Shown here in pieces: positions 1 through 9,963 of a stretch of DNA of 64,000 bases. The notes under the pieces are model-generated. The model ran no database searches and was not told the origin of the DNA. It saw nothing but the letters and a program-made list of their open reading frames with translations. The first letter of the stretch is position 1. Each line of letters begins with the position of its first letter. Origin of the DNA: Aequorivita sp. H23M31 (GTDB lineage Bacteria; Bacteroidota; Bacteroidia; Flavobacteriales; Flavobacteriaceae); NCBI RefSeq assembly GCF_004022485.1, contig NZ_CP034951.1, forward strand, positions 2,170,001-2,234,000. Reading direction: 5' to 3'. The translations under genes and the position numbers were made by a program.

Positions 1-372
1 TTCAATGGGAACATCTGTTGGAGCAACCGGAGTTTCAATAACGTCCTTTTCATCATTTTCTACGGGTGTTACGGTAGATTTAATAGGCTGAACTACAGTC
101 TTCGGTTTAACCACAGTTTTTTTTACTGGCTCCACTTTTTTGGGCAGATCGATGTCCAATTGGTAATCTATAACGGGTGGATCCACTAGTACGTAACCAG
201 AATCCTTTGGATTTTCAGGAGATCCTATTTCAAAAGAAGTCTGCATTAAGAAGAAAATGGCAAGACTACTTACAATAATTCCAATTTGAAAGAAAAGGGT
301 AGAGTTCCACTTAATATTCACTTGCTTTTTTTCTTCTCTCTTGTTTCGAGGGGTTTTGACATTTGCTTCCAT
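1..372 (-). CDS. TonB-like energy transducer, N-terminal part (cut by window edge)
   Basis: The frame is open from an ATG at 372 (minus strand) to the window edge, so only about 124 N-terminal residues are visible. A basic start (MEANVKTPRNKREEKKQ) leads to one hydrophobic segment at about residues 29-48, then a Pro/Lys/Val-rich stretch with repeated VKP and VEP motifs. This is the plan of TonB: a cytoplasmic tail, one inner-membrane anchor and a periplasm-spanning rigid region. The C-terminal TonB fold lies outside the window, so the name is an inference from architecture and from the complete TonB-like gene just upstream. A hairpin terminator separates the two genes. Confidence 0.7.
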   Translation of the reverse strand, partial: MEANVKTPRNKREEKKQVNIKWNSTLFFQIGIIVSSLAIFFLMQTSFEIGSPENPKDSGYVLVDPPVIDYQLDIDLPKKVEPVKKTVVKPKTVVQPIKSTVTPVENDEKDVIETPVAPTDVPIE

Positions 373-460
373 TTTTCTCTTATTTGAAGGTTAAACAAAT
401 AATTAGCAGATTTTATACATCTGCCTAGAACTGGAATTACAACTGTTATGCCACAAAAAT

Positions 461-498
461 AAAAGTCCCGCTTCTTAATAACAAAGCGGGACTTTTTT
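461..498 (-). terminator. Rho-independent terminator after the 516-1238 gene
   Basis: A 13-bp perfect stem (461-473 with 484-496, GTCCCGC core) has a short AT loop. Its A/T-rich outer arms give a T-run in either direction. It lies 18 bases past the stop codon of the upstream minus-strand TonB-like gene. Confidence 0.8.
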
Positions 499-515
499 AT
501 GAAATAAGATATGAA

Positions 516-1238
516 TTATTGAATATCAAATACAATTGGAAGTGAATAAAGTACACCTACTGGTTTACCTCTTTGTTTTCCTGGAGTCATATCGGGCAAA
601 GATTGAACCACACGAATAGCCTCGCTTTCCAATCTTGGATGTGGGGCACGTGCACGCACATCGATTACCTTTCCATTCTTATCAATCTTAAACTGAACGG
701 AAATTCTCTGACGGCCGGCAAGACCTAGATCCCCAGCAAGATCGGTGTTGAACTTTTTATTAATAAATGCAGCTACCTTTTCAGACATACATTTTTTCTT
801 GGCGTCATTTCCTTTTTCATTCTCGCATCCTGGATAAACAGGAACATTCTCAATAACAGCAAAAGGAACGTCGGCAATTTCTTCTTCAACCACTTCCTCC
901 TTAATTTCCTTTACCTCCACAATTTTCTCATCTTGGTGGGTTTCGGTAGATTCTATGATTGTTTCCTCCACTTCGTCTTCATCTTCAATAACATCAATAA
1001 CCTCTGGAGCTGGCGGCGGCGGCGGTGGCGGTGGCGGTGGGGTCAATTGTTGGGTAATTGGGACTTCTTCAATAAGATCGTCACCAACATCCAATTTTCC
1101 AAAATCGCTGGTTGTCTTATCATAAGATTTCCATTCTATTGCCTGCCATGCCAACAAAAGCATTAAAATCATGCCGAGCTGGAAGAAAAGCATACTCCTA
1201 CGACCTACATCAGCCTTGGGATTTTTTTTGGGTTCCAT
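516..1238 (-). CDS. tonB: Energy transducer TonB family protein
   Basis: This 240-residue protein should couple the proton motive force of ExbB/ExbD to TonB-dependent outer-membrane receptors. It has a short basic cytoplasmic start, one membrane anchor at about residues 16-35, a run of ten prolines near residues 67-77, and an acidic Glu/Val-rich periplasmic linker. The C-terminal TonB fold (about 150-240) includes the typical strand VQFKIDKNGKVIDVRARAPH and a PVYPGCE motif common in Bacteroidetes TonB proteins. It is the last gene of the sprA-gcvH-vanZ run, and a strong terminator follows. Which receptors it serves cannot be told from sequence. Confidence 0.88.
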   Translation of the reverse strand: MEPKKNPKADVGRRSMLFFQLGMILMLLLAWQAIEWKSYDKTTSDFGKLDVGDDLIEEVPITQQLTPPPPPPPPPPAPEVIDVIEDEDEVEETIIESTETHQDEKIVEVKEIKEEVVEEEIADVPFAVIENVPVYPGCENEKGNDAKKKCMSEKVAAFINKKFNTDLAGDLGLAGRQRISVQFKIDKNGKVIDVRARAPHPRLESEAIRVVQSLPDMTPGKQRGKPVGVLYSLPIVFDIQ

Positions 1239-1304
1239 AATACTGTATTTAACTTGGTGCTAAAATATATAAATTATCGTTCACTCTAAAGAGAAATGGA
1301 ATTT

Positions 1305-1712
1305 TTAGGAAGTAAAAAAATGTTTTACTCTTTGAAAAATAAAAACTCCGACTAATGCTCCGCCAAAATTTGCAAGAACATCGAAAATATCGGCTGTTCT
1401 AGAAGCAGTTAAGAATTCTTGTAGAAGCTCAATTATTATGCCGAAAATAAGACTTCCCGCGAGAACAAGAATTACGTATTTGCCATCAAATCCACGATTG
1501 TTCCTTGCTGTAAAATAAAGCAGCCATACTCCCACTAACCCTGCGTGTATCAACAAGTGTACGAATTTATCCGATCCTCCTGGCAAGCTCATCTTGGGCA
1601 AATCTGACGGTGGAATTAAAAACAAGACCGTTATCACGACTGTATAGATAACGGCCAAAATAAGAATAAGAGTGGATTTATTTTCCAATAATAGCTTTAT
1701 ATCCCGCATCAT
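1305..1712 (-). CDS. VanZ-like family membrane protein
   Basis: This is a 135-residue, four-helix membrane protein. Hydrophobic segments lie near residues 14-33, 50-67, 78-98 and 112-127. Between them are the VanZ-like features [15 protein letters not shown] and a conserved ELLQEF...[19 protein letters not shown] stretch (split here). Teicoplanin-resistance VanZ gave the family its name, but most flavobacterial members have no known role. The ATG start chosen lies inside the end of gcvH (35-bp overlap), which suggests translational coupling. A TTG eight codons later would remove most of the overlap. Confidence 0.8.
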   Translation of the reverse strand: MMRDIKLLLENKSTLILILAVIYTVVITVLFLIPPSDLPKMSLPGGSDKFVHLLIHAGLVGVWLLYFTARNNRGFDGKYVILVLAGSLIFGIIIELLQEFLTASRTADIFDVLANFGGALVGVFIFQRVKHFFTS

Positions 1713-2058
1713 CCAAAAGATCTGAAATCTCGTCAGGATTTGATATTTTCATCTTAACCAACCAGCCTTCGCCGTAAGGATCGGTATTTACTTTTTCTGG
1801 CTCAGATTCCAATTCTTCATTGAATTCCAAAATTTCTCCAGATAGCGGAAGGAAAAGATCGGAAACGGTCTTCACTGCTTCAACAGTTCCAAAAACCTCA
1901 TCTCTGTCTAGAGTATCGCCCACTGTTTCTACTTCTACATATACAATGTCGCCCAGTTCGCTTTGAGCGAAATCTGTTATACCTACAGTGGCTTTATCGC
2001 CCTCAATTCGGACCCATTCGTGATCCTTGGTAAATTTCAAGTTGTTAGGAATATTCAT
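1678..2058 (-). CDS. gcvH: Glycine cleavage system H protein
   Basis: This 126-residue protein carries the lipoyl arm that shuttles the aminomethyl group between the P and T proteins of glycine cleavage. It has the family's usual length and start (KFTKDHEWV). The lipoylation site is Lys63 in [11 protein letters not shown], and the C-terminal [10 protein letters not shown] motif is present. It lies 29 bp downstream of sprA on the same strand and overlaps the VanZ-like gene, so it is probably co-transcribed with both. No P or T protein gene is nearby. Confidence 0.97.
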   Translation of the reverse strand: MNIPNNLKFTKDHEWVRIEGDKATVGITDFAQSELGDIVYVEVETVGDTLDRDEVFGTVEAVKTVSDLFLPLSGEILEFNEELESEPEKVNTDPYGEGWLVKMKISNPDEISDLLDDAGYKAIIGK

Positions 2059-2087
2059 AATTCAAATTTTTGTTTATTATATTTTAT

Positions 2088-5000
2088 TTAGTTTCCAAAA
2101 TTGTAGCGGAGAGTAAATCCACTTCTAATTGTTGTTTGTGGAAAAGCAGTCGAGATTGCATATTCCGAGAAGGAATGATCATAATAGAAAATGGCCGTAA
2201 GGTTTTTAGACAGCGCATAATCTACAGTAAGCTGAGCTCCGTATATCGTTTGTCCAGCGGTGGTTTGACTGTTATCGATATCCAAGTAACGAATTACTGT
2301 AATGTTATCCCGCTTTGAAAGATCCACTTTAAAATTCAAATCGCTAACCAGTACCGATTTTGTGCCTCCAAAATTAGTTGCTATGCGAAGATCTTTTACA
2401 CGATATCCAAGTCCCACAATGTATTCCACCCCTTTTATCTCGGTGAGGAGATTATTGGCAAAACTTAGAGACAGCGCTCTATCTTTACGCATTTCGGCCA
2501 AAATCTTAACAGAATTGTTCATTTCAAAATCCACTCGGAGTAATGGGGAGAATTGCTCAGTAAGGTTAACATTGGTCAATAAGGTTTTTGCCTTGAAATT
2601 CCCCGACTGATCTACTGCTCCAGGATTTTCATAATCATAATCCAGATTGGACTGAAATTGGTTAACTGTATAATTGGCTCGGTAACCGTGGGTCAAAGAA
2701 AAACGCTTGAAATTTTGCTTAAACCATCCAATTCTCATTAAGCCCGTATATTTAATATCCCAGTTAGGAAGAGGGATATCCCTAAAGATACCTGTTTTTT
2801 CTTTACTAGGATTATCTCCCTTATAAGCTGCCAGGAAAGCCGGCAGCAACACATCCTGACTGTTTTTTCCAAAACCTACGGGAAATCCATCTTCCGTTCT
2901 AGGAATTGGCCCTCCTTGATAATAATCCTCAGCCAGTCTATTAGCAATTACCAATCGGTTATCCTTGAAATCTTCAAATGTTACTGATGTCTTCTCGTTG
3001 CTATCGTTAAATGCAGTTTTAATTAATAAAGTAGAGATATTGAAATTACCAAACGTATTTGGCGTCAACGATTGATAAAGTCCGTCGTGAACTATATAAT
3101 TTTCAGAATAATTTTCAGATTCGAGTCTGCTTCCGGTCACGTCAATCGTCAGATCCCTCAATGGTTCCATATTTACCTGAATATCCATCTGGCGGCTTGA
3201 AACCTCGGTATATTGCTGATTAAATTCTGGATAAAGGGTAAGCCAGCCTTTTCGAGCAGCTAAATCCCTAATCTCTGCCTGACTACCGAAAATAAATCCA
3301 GTTGTAGGTTTTAACGTACCAATAAAACCGGTGGATGGGATGTAACCCGGCAAGTAAATACCATTTGTCTCCTGGTAATTAAATTGTATCTTTTTAACCG
3401 CAGTCGCCAAGCCTATGAGTGTATTAATAGCTTGATCTCCCGTATTCAAAGTAGTTGAACCTGCTTGAGGCGTATTTATTCCCATTCTACCGGGAGTTCC
3501 AGATTCAGACATAAGCGCAGATCGACTTTCTTTACTTTCCTTACCTTTTTCCTCCTTATCCTTGGCTCTCTTGCTGGCAGCTTTGCCTTCTTCCTCTTCA
3601 GCTCCAGTTTCAGAAGGACGTTTTTTGCTTGACTTTATTTTCGTTAGACCTATATATCGGTAAAACGTGTTCATATCCATACTGGAGTTAATTCTATGCG
3701 TGCTTCCATTTTGGATAGAATTCCCCAGATTATAAGACCGCGTTTCACCGTTGCTCAATTCAATGGCTAGATCATTAAATTGAGTACTACTCTTTTGCCA
3801 TTGATAATCTCCGGTATAAGAATAAGTGGCCCTAATAAATTTCAAAAATGGGAACTTGCTGAATGGAAGATCATAATTTACCTGCAGGGACTGATTATGC
3901 AGATTTGGTTCACCCACATCAAAGAATCCGTCCCATACGCCTATGCTATTATCGACATATCCATCCTCATCCAAATAATTATTTATAATTCGATTATTCG
4001 CCGAGGTAAAGTTTAATCTTAGTGATTTAGTTAGGTTATAATTAAAAGTATATTGCCAATCAAAAAGATAATTTCGCTGATAAAGAGTAGGCAATCCTAT
4101 ATTACCCTCCAATAGATCAATATCTCTAAATTTCTGTTGGTTATACTGACGGATAATGTTTGAACTTACCGTAATATTGGTTGGTAGATAATTGACATTC
4201 AAATCTTTTAAAAACTGCCAATATTTTCCTCTGAAAATAGAATCGTTCTGTTTAAAGGGCTCATACGGCTTGGAGTTGAAGCTATAATTATAAGTAGCTC
4301 CTACCCTTACAGTCTGTTCGAGGGCATCTTCAACTTCAAAATCGTGGTGATCGGTTTGATTATATGAGAACGAACCAGTGAAATTCTCCACATCATAAAT
4401 CTGTGGCTTAGAATCGCCAGTACGTTCTTTTCGCACCCCAATGAAATTTACACTCTGTCTTCGGGTATAATCTACAGATTGTTCTTTTATTTGATCTCTA
4501 TCCGCATCATTAAGGGCATTGTCTAAACTTGTTTGAAGTTCTATATCCTGATAATGCGGATCATATTTCGGTGTAATAAGTTCTTCGGAACGCCCGTAAT
4601 TAAATGGCAACTGGATTCCCCATTTGGTTGGAAATAACTGGCCCAAATTCAAATTGGTTACCATATCATACTGCTGAACATCTTCCAAACTACGTTGGTT
4701 AGGCCCTTGTTCTAATGAACCAAATCCAACTGTACTTCTACGTCCGGTAGCACTAACAGTCGCAAAGTCGGCCATGTTGGCATCCAGGCTTACAACCGCG
4801 GCCCAACCGCCTTTGTTTTCGAGTTCCGAAAGTCTAAGTTCGTTAAACCACACCTCCCCACATAGTTCGTTGGAAGTAGGGTTTTTTAACCCTAACATAA
4901 TGGTTCTTACGTTTCCAAAGCTTGGATTTCCTCTAATACCAATTTGTAGTGGATTTCCACCACCGCTTACGCCACCAACAAGATCCTCCTGATCAAAAAA

Positions 5001-8000
5001 TCTAACTTCATTTGGGTCAGCATTTGGATTCGCTCTAAAATAAGCCAAGGTCTTAGTTTTTACATCCTGCAATTGTTCCAACGGAAGGTTGAGCCTGTTT
5101 GCAACTGGCCAAATTTCCTCTGGATCTGAAGTGTAAAAACGAGTAGGATCCAACGGCATTCTAATCTCGTAATAGTTGTTGGTCAAGTCGTTCCCCATTC
5201 TCATAAAGGCAACCAATTCCCCATTTGCCAATTGATTCTCGTTTTCCAAGGATTCGGCGTGCACAAACATTTCCAGGTTTTTATACTGGCGCATATCTAC
5301 ACTGAAATTTTTATAAACGGCACGACCGTCATTTGGTTTTAGCCCACATACACGAAGAGCCAAGGATTGCTCATTCTGACGAATTATATTGTTGTTATTG
5401 TTCAACTCTTCGCGTTCCAATCCTGGAGGCAATCGATATGGAATTGGCTGCCTGTTTTCATTTTCCTCGATACTAACCGATTCCACCTCAAAAAGCATAG
5501 TACTTTGGGTAGGATCTTCAAATGTTACGTCATTCAACGTTTTTTCAAAACGGCGATAATCCCCACGTACCAAATCTAACGTTCCAAAACGCATTACCGT
5601 GTTTTCCTGAAATTGGGATAAATACATACGCATAAAACGAATAGAGCGGTAATCTGAAATACCACCTATCGCTTTAGTTGGTCTACTAATGGGCACTTTA
5701 AACTGTACCCATCTTACTGGCATTGTTTGATTATCCGGAGTCGTTATCTGGATTTCTTTTACATCGGTAACAAATTGGTTATTATCTGTGTCCAATTTTC
5801 CATTTAGAGGTTTAAAGGGAACACTATATTCAAAATAACTGTTGATAGTGTTCATTGTATTGTCCCGGTTTATATCCTCTACGTCCGGCTGAGTAGTACT
5901 TCCGCGGTTGGTATCGGTTACTTCCACTGGTGAATTCCCTTCGGTTCCATTATAACGGAGATATCGTTCCAGAATACTTCCTCGAGCTTGGAGAAAATAT
6001 TCGTAATCATCATTAGAAGGATCTGGGAAATTTCTAAAATCCGGAAATTTTTCCCTTTCCTGTGCATTGTTCAATCCGTCTAGCCCCACATCTTGATTCT
6101 TTCTAGCATCTCCATCGGAGCTGAATGTATATACTAACGATTGGTTGGTTGGAACCTTTCCCCAGATAGACTTACTGGTATTGGCGTCACTGCCATCTTC
6201 AGGCAAACCGTTCTCATACTGTTTCTTTCCGTCTTTTAGAACGTCTTCGGAAATATTCCCTAAGTTGAAATTGATCATACCTCCAGGGTTATTCACATTT
6301 TCATCGTAAATAAAAGGGTCCATTATCCAGAACTGGATATACTCCACATTGGACTTTTCAAAATCGGAAGTAGTAATGGGTCGGGAAATCCCACCAAAAT
6401 TTTCCTCGGGAGTTAAAAGTCTTCCCTCATTTTGCGCCGCTTCTGGATTATAGTTATAAGGGCCGCGCTCACCTGGGTAGTAAGCGAGATCCAAAGTAAA
6501 AAGAGCTTGGGTTTGACCTTGCACAATATCTTGCTGTGGAAAAATTTCATCCCGGAAAACCCTTCTTGTAAAAGGTGAAGATAAATCTTGATCATTAATT
6601 CCATCAGGTCTTCTACTACTATAGAAAACAGGGTCAATGGTGTACCAAGCCAATTTGGCTCGTTTAAAATTATACTCCAAGCCATCCCGTTCACCACCCA
6701 AATTAGCCTCTACTGGTGTACTCGATAAAAACCAACTTTGTGGAGCACTAATATCATTGGCTGTTTGCGATGCTTCAAAATCGTCCACATATACGGTAGT
6801 TTTTCCTCCAAAGTCTGAAACTTTTGGCGCTCCGGGCAACAAATAAGCAAATTCACCGCGTAACGATAGGTTTGACTCCACATCGGTATCGATGTTGGGT
6901 AATTTGTTTACCAATCGGGTTAGGAAGGGAACCTCCGTGGAGTAGTTTGCGTTAAAGCCGAATATTGTATTGTTAATAGGTTCAACACCGTATGATGATT
7001 TTTGGGTCATCGGGCGTTCATTCAAATTGAGGTAAGTGGCTCCTATCAAAAACTTATCACTGAATTTATGTTCCACATTCAAACCTGTGAACCTTTTGGT
7101 CTGTTGTCCGAAAAGTGAATTGTTTTCAGTAGTTACTGAAATTGGAGTATTGCTATTTAAAAGTGCAGGATCAAGGATCTGCACTCTTCCCAATTGATAA
7201 TTTACCGTATAATCAACGCCTTCCACCAAAGTTCGTCCACCCGCGGTAACTCTTACAGAACCTTGCGGAATATTGAAAGCACCAATAGGGATACCATCCG
7301 CACCTGTGGATTTATAACTTCCCTTTAACTGGAACTTATTCTTTTCACTCTGCTGTTGTTCAGCCTGGGTCTTCGTAGAGCTATATAAAGTTTGGAAAAC
7401 GTATTTGTCTTGGTTTGCATTATAAGTTTCCGGTATGCTATAAACGGCACGCGGAACTCCTTCGGTTGGAGTGTTATTCAACTTATCGAATAAATGTTCC
7501 CCGAATGGCTCGACGGTGGTGAAAATAATTCTTCCATTTTGCGCATCTACAGTTAATCCTGGAATAAAATCAAAGAATCCATCTCCACCCTGTTGTGGAT
7601 CATCGTTAAAATTCAAACGATCCACATTGAAAACGCTCAATAATATCTTTTCCTTTACATCTTCTGGAAGCTCTGCGTACGGATGTTGGGGAGTTCCTCT
7701 AGCTTCCTCAATATAATTAAGCGGTGAAGGGTCCGTATAAACAATATTAAGTTTAAAATCCTCCTTTTCAAGTTGGTAAGCGCCAATGGGATAGATGTTT
7801 TTCATCATTAAATCCCAAACAGGTTCCTTAACATTGGTAACCGTGCTTTTCAACATTTTAACCACGAGGTTCTGGGCAGGACTTATTTCAATTTCTGGAT
7901 CTATAGGCGGCAACCGTGGATCGGCGCCCCCACCATTCGCTTCAACTCCATCATTGGAAAATTCACCTACCTGATAAACCTTTCCATTTGCGGTAAATTG

Positions 8001-9377
8001 GAATGCCACTCCTAAAATTTCATCGTTGTTTAATCGTTGGTTCAAGGAAATATAACCCAGCTGCGTATTCAACTGGTATTCTCCCTGATCCAATCTTCGC
8101 GCATTTTCTAGGCTAACGTAATCAATTCCATCCTTTACGGTAACCCCCGTGAATCCCTGTTTCACGGTGGCAATATCACGAATTGCCGGATTAAGGAGAG
8201 AAGAGGGTCCCCCATTTATTCCAAATGGATTGAAATCGTTGTTTCCGTTGTTGGGATAGGAATTTGCAGGTACATTAATAAATCCACCCGGTGGATTATC
8301 CAATCCGATGTTTTCAGGATTGGCTTCTCCAATATCCTGAAGGGCGACAATATTCCTAACATTGTTTGTTTGGCTGGAACGGTTGGTAATCCAAACCTCC
8401 ATCCGTGTAATTTGAACGTTGCTGTTTATAAAGGGATATTGCTTATGGGCACGGTCATAATTGTCCCTAAAATAATGCGCAAGGAAAAAGTGACGGTTAT
8501 CGTCATAATCCAATGCATAGAGTTCAAAATTGGTGACGGTTGCACCACCTTCGGCCATTACGGTTCTAGTTTCCGATTTTTGTTCAGAGAAAACTCCCGT
8601 TATAGTGGTTTTTCCAAATTGCAACTGGGCTTTTACCCCAAACAAACTTTGAGCTCCTTGAATAAGGGAGCTATTAAGCGGCATGCTTACGTTACCAACT
8701 TCAATTTTCTGTATAATATCATCCTCCGTTGGTGTATATTCAAGTTTTACCTGATTCTGGAAGTCGAAAGTACTTTCGGTGTCATAATTTGCGGTTACCT
8801 GAAGTCTCGTTCCAACCTTTGCCAAAAGACTCAGACTTATACGCTGATCAAAGTCAAATGTGAAATTACTCCGGTTTTGAGGCGAAAATTGGGGGTTGTC
8901 CTGTTTAGTATAAAGAAGTCCCAAATCCATTTCAACGGAACCCTGCGGAAGTACATCGATGGTATTTCCACCAAAAAGAGTTTCAAAGAAATTTGAGTTC
9001 ACGTAGAAAGTAGGTAGAAGGTTTTTCTGTTTTTCTTCCGAACCTTCTTTCCGGCCTTCGGCAGCATCCATTTTTTCTTTAAAATAGCTTTTAATCTGCT
9101 CGTCCTGGATCAGCTTCTGATATTCTTCACGAGTAAGAATAATGGGATAGTTTAGCTTAAAATCCCCTAAGGTCTGGGTATAAATATAACGATCCGTAAC
9201 TGGATCATAAGTATATAAATTCTGAATACTGGTGGGATTTGGAAGATTCATGGATCCCATTGAGGAACCAACGGCTGTAGTATCTTGGGCATGTGAAAGT
9301 TCGCCAAAAGACACAAAGAAAAGTAGTGCCAAAAGCTTAAACAAGCCCCCCTTATAAACGTAGTTTTTTGCGCTCAA
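2088..9377 (-). CDS. sprA: T9SS outer-membrane translocon protein SprA
   Basis: This 2429-residue protein is the giant beta-barrel channel of the type IX secretion system, through which cargo with C-terminal sorting domains crosses the outer membrane and on which gliding depends. Its length matches the family. It starts with a signal peptide (about residues 1-30, ending HAQ). Typical early features are the NLYTYDPVTDRYIYTQ stretch and DVLPQGSVEMDLG near residue 145. The C-terminal half consists of amphipathic strands and ends in a barrel-type strand (LRYNFGN). A Lys/Glu-rich low-complexity insert lies near residues 1910-1960. It starts only 4 bp after ruvA ends and is followed by gcvH. Confidence 0.97.
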   Translation of the reverse strand: MSAKNYVYKGGLFKLLALLFFVSFGELSHAQDTTAVGSSMGSMNLPNPTSIQNLYTYDPVTDRYIYTQTLGDFKLNYPIILTREEYQKLIQDEQIKSYFKEKMDAAEGRKEGSEEKQKNLLPTFYVNSNFFETLFGGNTIDVLPQGSVEMDLGLLYTKQDNPQFSPQNRSNFTFDFDQRISLSLLAKVGTRLQVTANYDTESTFDFQNQVKLEYTPTEDDIIQKIEVGNVSMPLNSSLIQGAQSLFGVKAQLQFGKTTITGVFSEQKSETRTVMAEGGATVTNFELYALDYDDNRHFFLAHYFRDNYDRAHKQYPFINSNVQITRMEVWITNRSSQTNNVRNIVALQDIGEANPENIGLDNPPGGFINVPANSYPNNGNNDFNPFGINGGPSSLLNPAIRDIATVKQGFTGVTVKDGIDYVSLENARRLDQGEYQLNTQLGYISLNQRLNNDEILGVAFQFTANGKVYQVGEFSNDGVEANGGGADPRLPPIDPEIEISPAQNLVVKMLKSTVTNVKEPVWDLMMKNIYPIGAYQLEKEDFKLNIVYTDPSPLNYIEEARGTPQHPYAELPEDVKEKILLSVFNVDRLNFNDDPQQGGDGFFDFIPGLTVDAQNGRIIFTTVEPFGEHLFDKLNNTPTEGVPRAVYSIPETYNANQDKYVFQTLYSSTKTQAEQQQSEKNKFQLKGSYKSTGADGIPIGAFNIPQGSVRVTAGGRTLVEGVDYTVNYQLGRVQILDPALLNSNTPISVTTENNSLFGQQTKRFTGLNVEHKFSDKFLIGATYLNLNERPMTQKSSYGVEPINNTIFGFNANYSTEVPFLTRLVNKLPNIDTDVESNLSLRGEFAYLLPGAPKVSDFGGKTTVYVDDFEASQTANDISAPQSWFLSSTPVEANLGGERDGLEYNFKRAKLAWYTIDPVFYSSRRPDGINDQDLSSPFTRRVFRDEIFPQQDIVQGQTQALFTLDLAYYPGERGPYNYNPEAAQNEGRLLTPEENFGGISRPITTSDFEKSNVEYIQFWIMDPFIYDENVNNPGGMINFNLGNISEDVLKDGKKQYENGLPEDGSDANTSKSIWGKVPTNQSLVYTFSSDGDARKNQDVGLDGLNNAQEREKFPDFRNFPDPSNDDYEYFLQARGSILERYLRYNGTEGNSPVEVTDTNRGSTTQPDVEDINRDNTMNTINSYFEYSVPFKPLNGKLDTDNNQFVTDVKEIQITTPDNQTMPVRWVQFKVPISRPTKAIGGISDYRSIRFMRMYLSQFQENTVMRFGTLDLVRGDYRRFEKTLNDVTFEDPTQSTMLFEVESVSIEENENRQPIPYRLPPGLEREELNNNNNIIRQNEQSLALRVCGLKPNDGRAVYKNFSVDMRQYKNLEMFVHAESLENENQLANGELVAFMRMGNDLTNNYYEIRMPLDPTRFYTSDPEEIWPVANRLNLPLEQLQDVKTKTLAYFRANPNADPNEVRFFDQEDLVGGVSGGGNPLQIGIRGNPSFGNVRTIMLGLKNPTSNELCGEVWFNELRLSELENKGGWAAVVSLDANMADFATVSATGRRSTVGFGSLEQGPNQRSLEDVQQYDMVTNLNLGQLFPTKWGIQLPFNYGRSEELITPKYDPHYQDIELQTSLDNALNDADRDQIKEQSVDYTRRQSVNFIGVRKERTGDSKPQIYDVENFTGSFSYNQTDHHDFEVEDALEQTVRVGATYNYSFNSKPYEPFKQNDSIFRGKYWQFLKDLNVNYLPTNITVSSNIIRQYNQQKFRDIDLLEGNIGLPTLYQRNYLFDWQYTFNYNLTKSLRLNFTSANNRIINNYLDEDGYVDNSIGVWDGFFDVGEPNLHNQSLQVNYDLPFSKFPFLKFIRATYSYTGDYQWQKSSTQFNDLAIELSNGETRSYNLGNSIQNGSTHRINSSMDMNTFYRYIGLTKIKSSKKRPSETGAEEEEGKAASKRAKDKEEKGKESKESRSALMSESGTPGRMGINTPQAGSTTLNTGDQAINTLIGLATAVKKIQFNYQETNGIYLPGYIPSTGFIGTLKPTTGFIFGSQAEIRDLAARKGWLTLYPEFNQQYTEVSSRQMDIQVNMEPLRDLTIDVTGSRLESENYSENYIVHDGLYQSLTPNTFGNFNISTLLIKTAFNDSNEKTSVTFEDFKDNRLVIANRLAEDYYQGGPIPRTEDGFPVGFGKNSQDVLLPAFLAAYKGDNPSKEKTGIFRDIPLPNWDIKYTGLMRIGWFKQNFKRFSLTHGYRANYTVNQFQSNLDYDYENPGAVDQSGNFKAKTLLTNVNLTEQFSPLLRVDFEMNNSVKILAEMRKDRALSLSFANNLLTEIKGVEYIVGLGYRVKDLRIATNFGGTKSVLVSDLNFKVDLSKRDNITVIRYLDIDNSQTTAGQTIYGAQLTVDYALSKNLTAIFYYDHSFSEYAISTAFPQTTIRSGFTLRYNFGN

Positions 9378-9381
9378 ATTG

Positions 9382-9963
9382 TTACAATTTTTTTAAAGCT
9401 AGTTTTATGATAGATTCTACCGAGGCTTGGGGATTTTCCTTTACGATGGAATCACAAACCTTTTCTGCCTGTTTACGAGCAAAGCCCAAGGTTTCCAAAG
9501 CAGATAACGCTTCATTTTTATTAGTATTGCTCGATTCGGTAGAAATCGATGACAGTCCGTAGACTTTCAAAATCTTATCTTTTAAATCAAGTACCAACCG
9601 TTGTGCAGTCTTAGCTCCTATCCCTTTTGCCGATTGTATTGTACGTAAATCATTTGTTGCAATAGCATCTACTATTTGCTCTGGAGCCAAAGAAGAAAGC
9701 ATGGTTCTGGCGGTACTTGGACCCACGCCCGAAACGCTAATAAGCAATTTGAAAAGTTCACGTTCGGCAAGCCCAGAAAACCCATATAGAATATGGGCAT
9801 CTTCACGAACAATTAAGTGGGTGAATAATTTAACATTTTCATCAGTGGGGAGTTCTGAAAATGTATGCAAGGAAATATTGATGGTATAACCTACTCCATT
9901 ACAATCTATCACTACATCGGTTGGATTCTTTTCAACCAGCCTGCCCTGTATGTGGCTTATCAT
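9382..9963 (-). CDS. ruvA: Holliday junction branch migration protein RuvA
   Basis: This 193-residue protein binds the four-way junction and loads the RuvB motor. The N-terminal OB fold (MISHIQGRLVEK...GVGYTINIS) is followed by the helix-hairpin-helix motifs VSGVGPSTART (about 80-90) and AKGIGAKTAQRLVLDLK (about 112-128). The RuvB-interacting domain III lies at about 150-193 (EALSALETLGFARKQAE). ruvB is in the same window at 46311-47333 but not adjacent. ruvA is followed directly by sprA and is the last core gene before the Rhs island, whose low-coordinate edge lies just upstream of this start. Confidence 0.97.
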   Translation of the reverse strand: MISHIQGRLVEKNPTDVVIDCNGVGYTINISLHTFSELPTDENVKLFTHLIVREDAHILYGFSGLAERELFKLLISVSGVGPSTARTMLSSLAPEQIVDAIATNDLRTIQSAKGIGAKTAQRLVLDLKDKILKVYGLSSISTESSNTNKNEALSALETLGFARKQAEKVCDSIVKENPQASVESIIKLALKKL

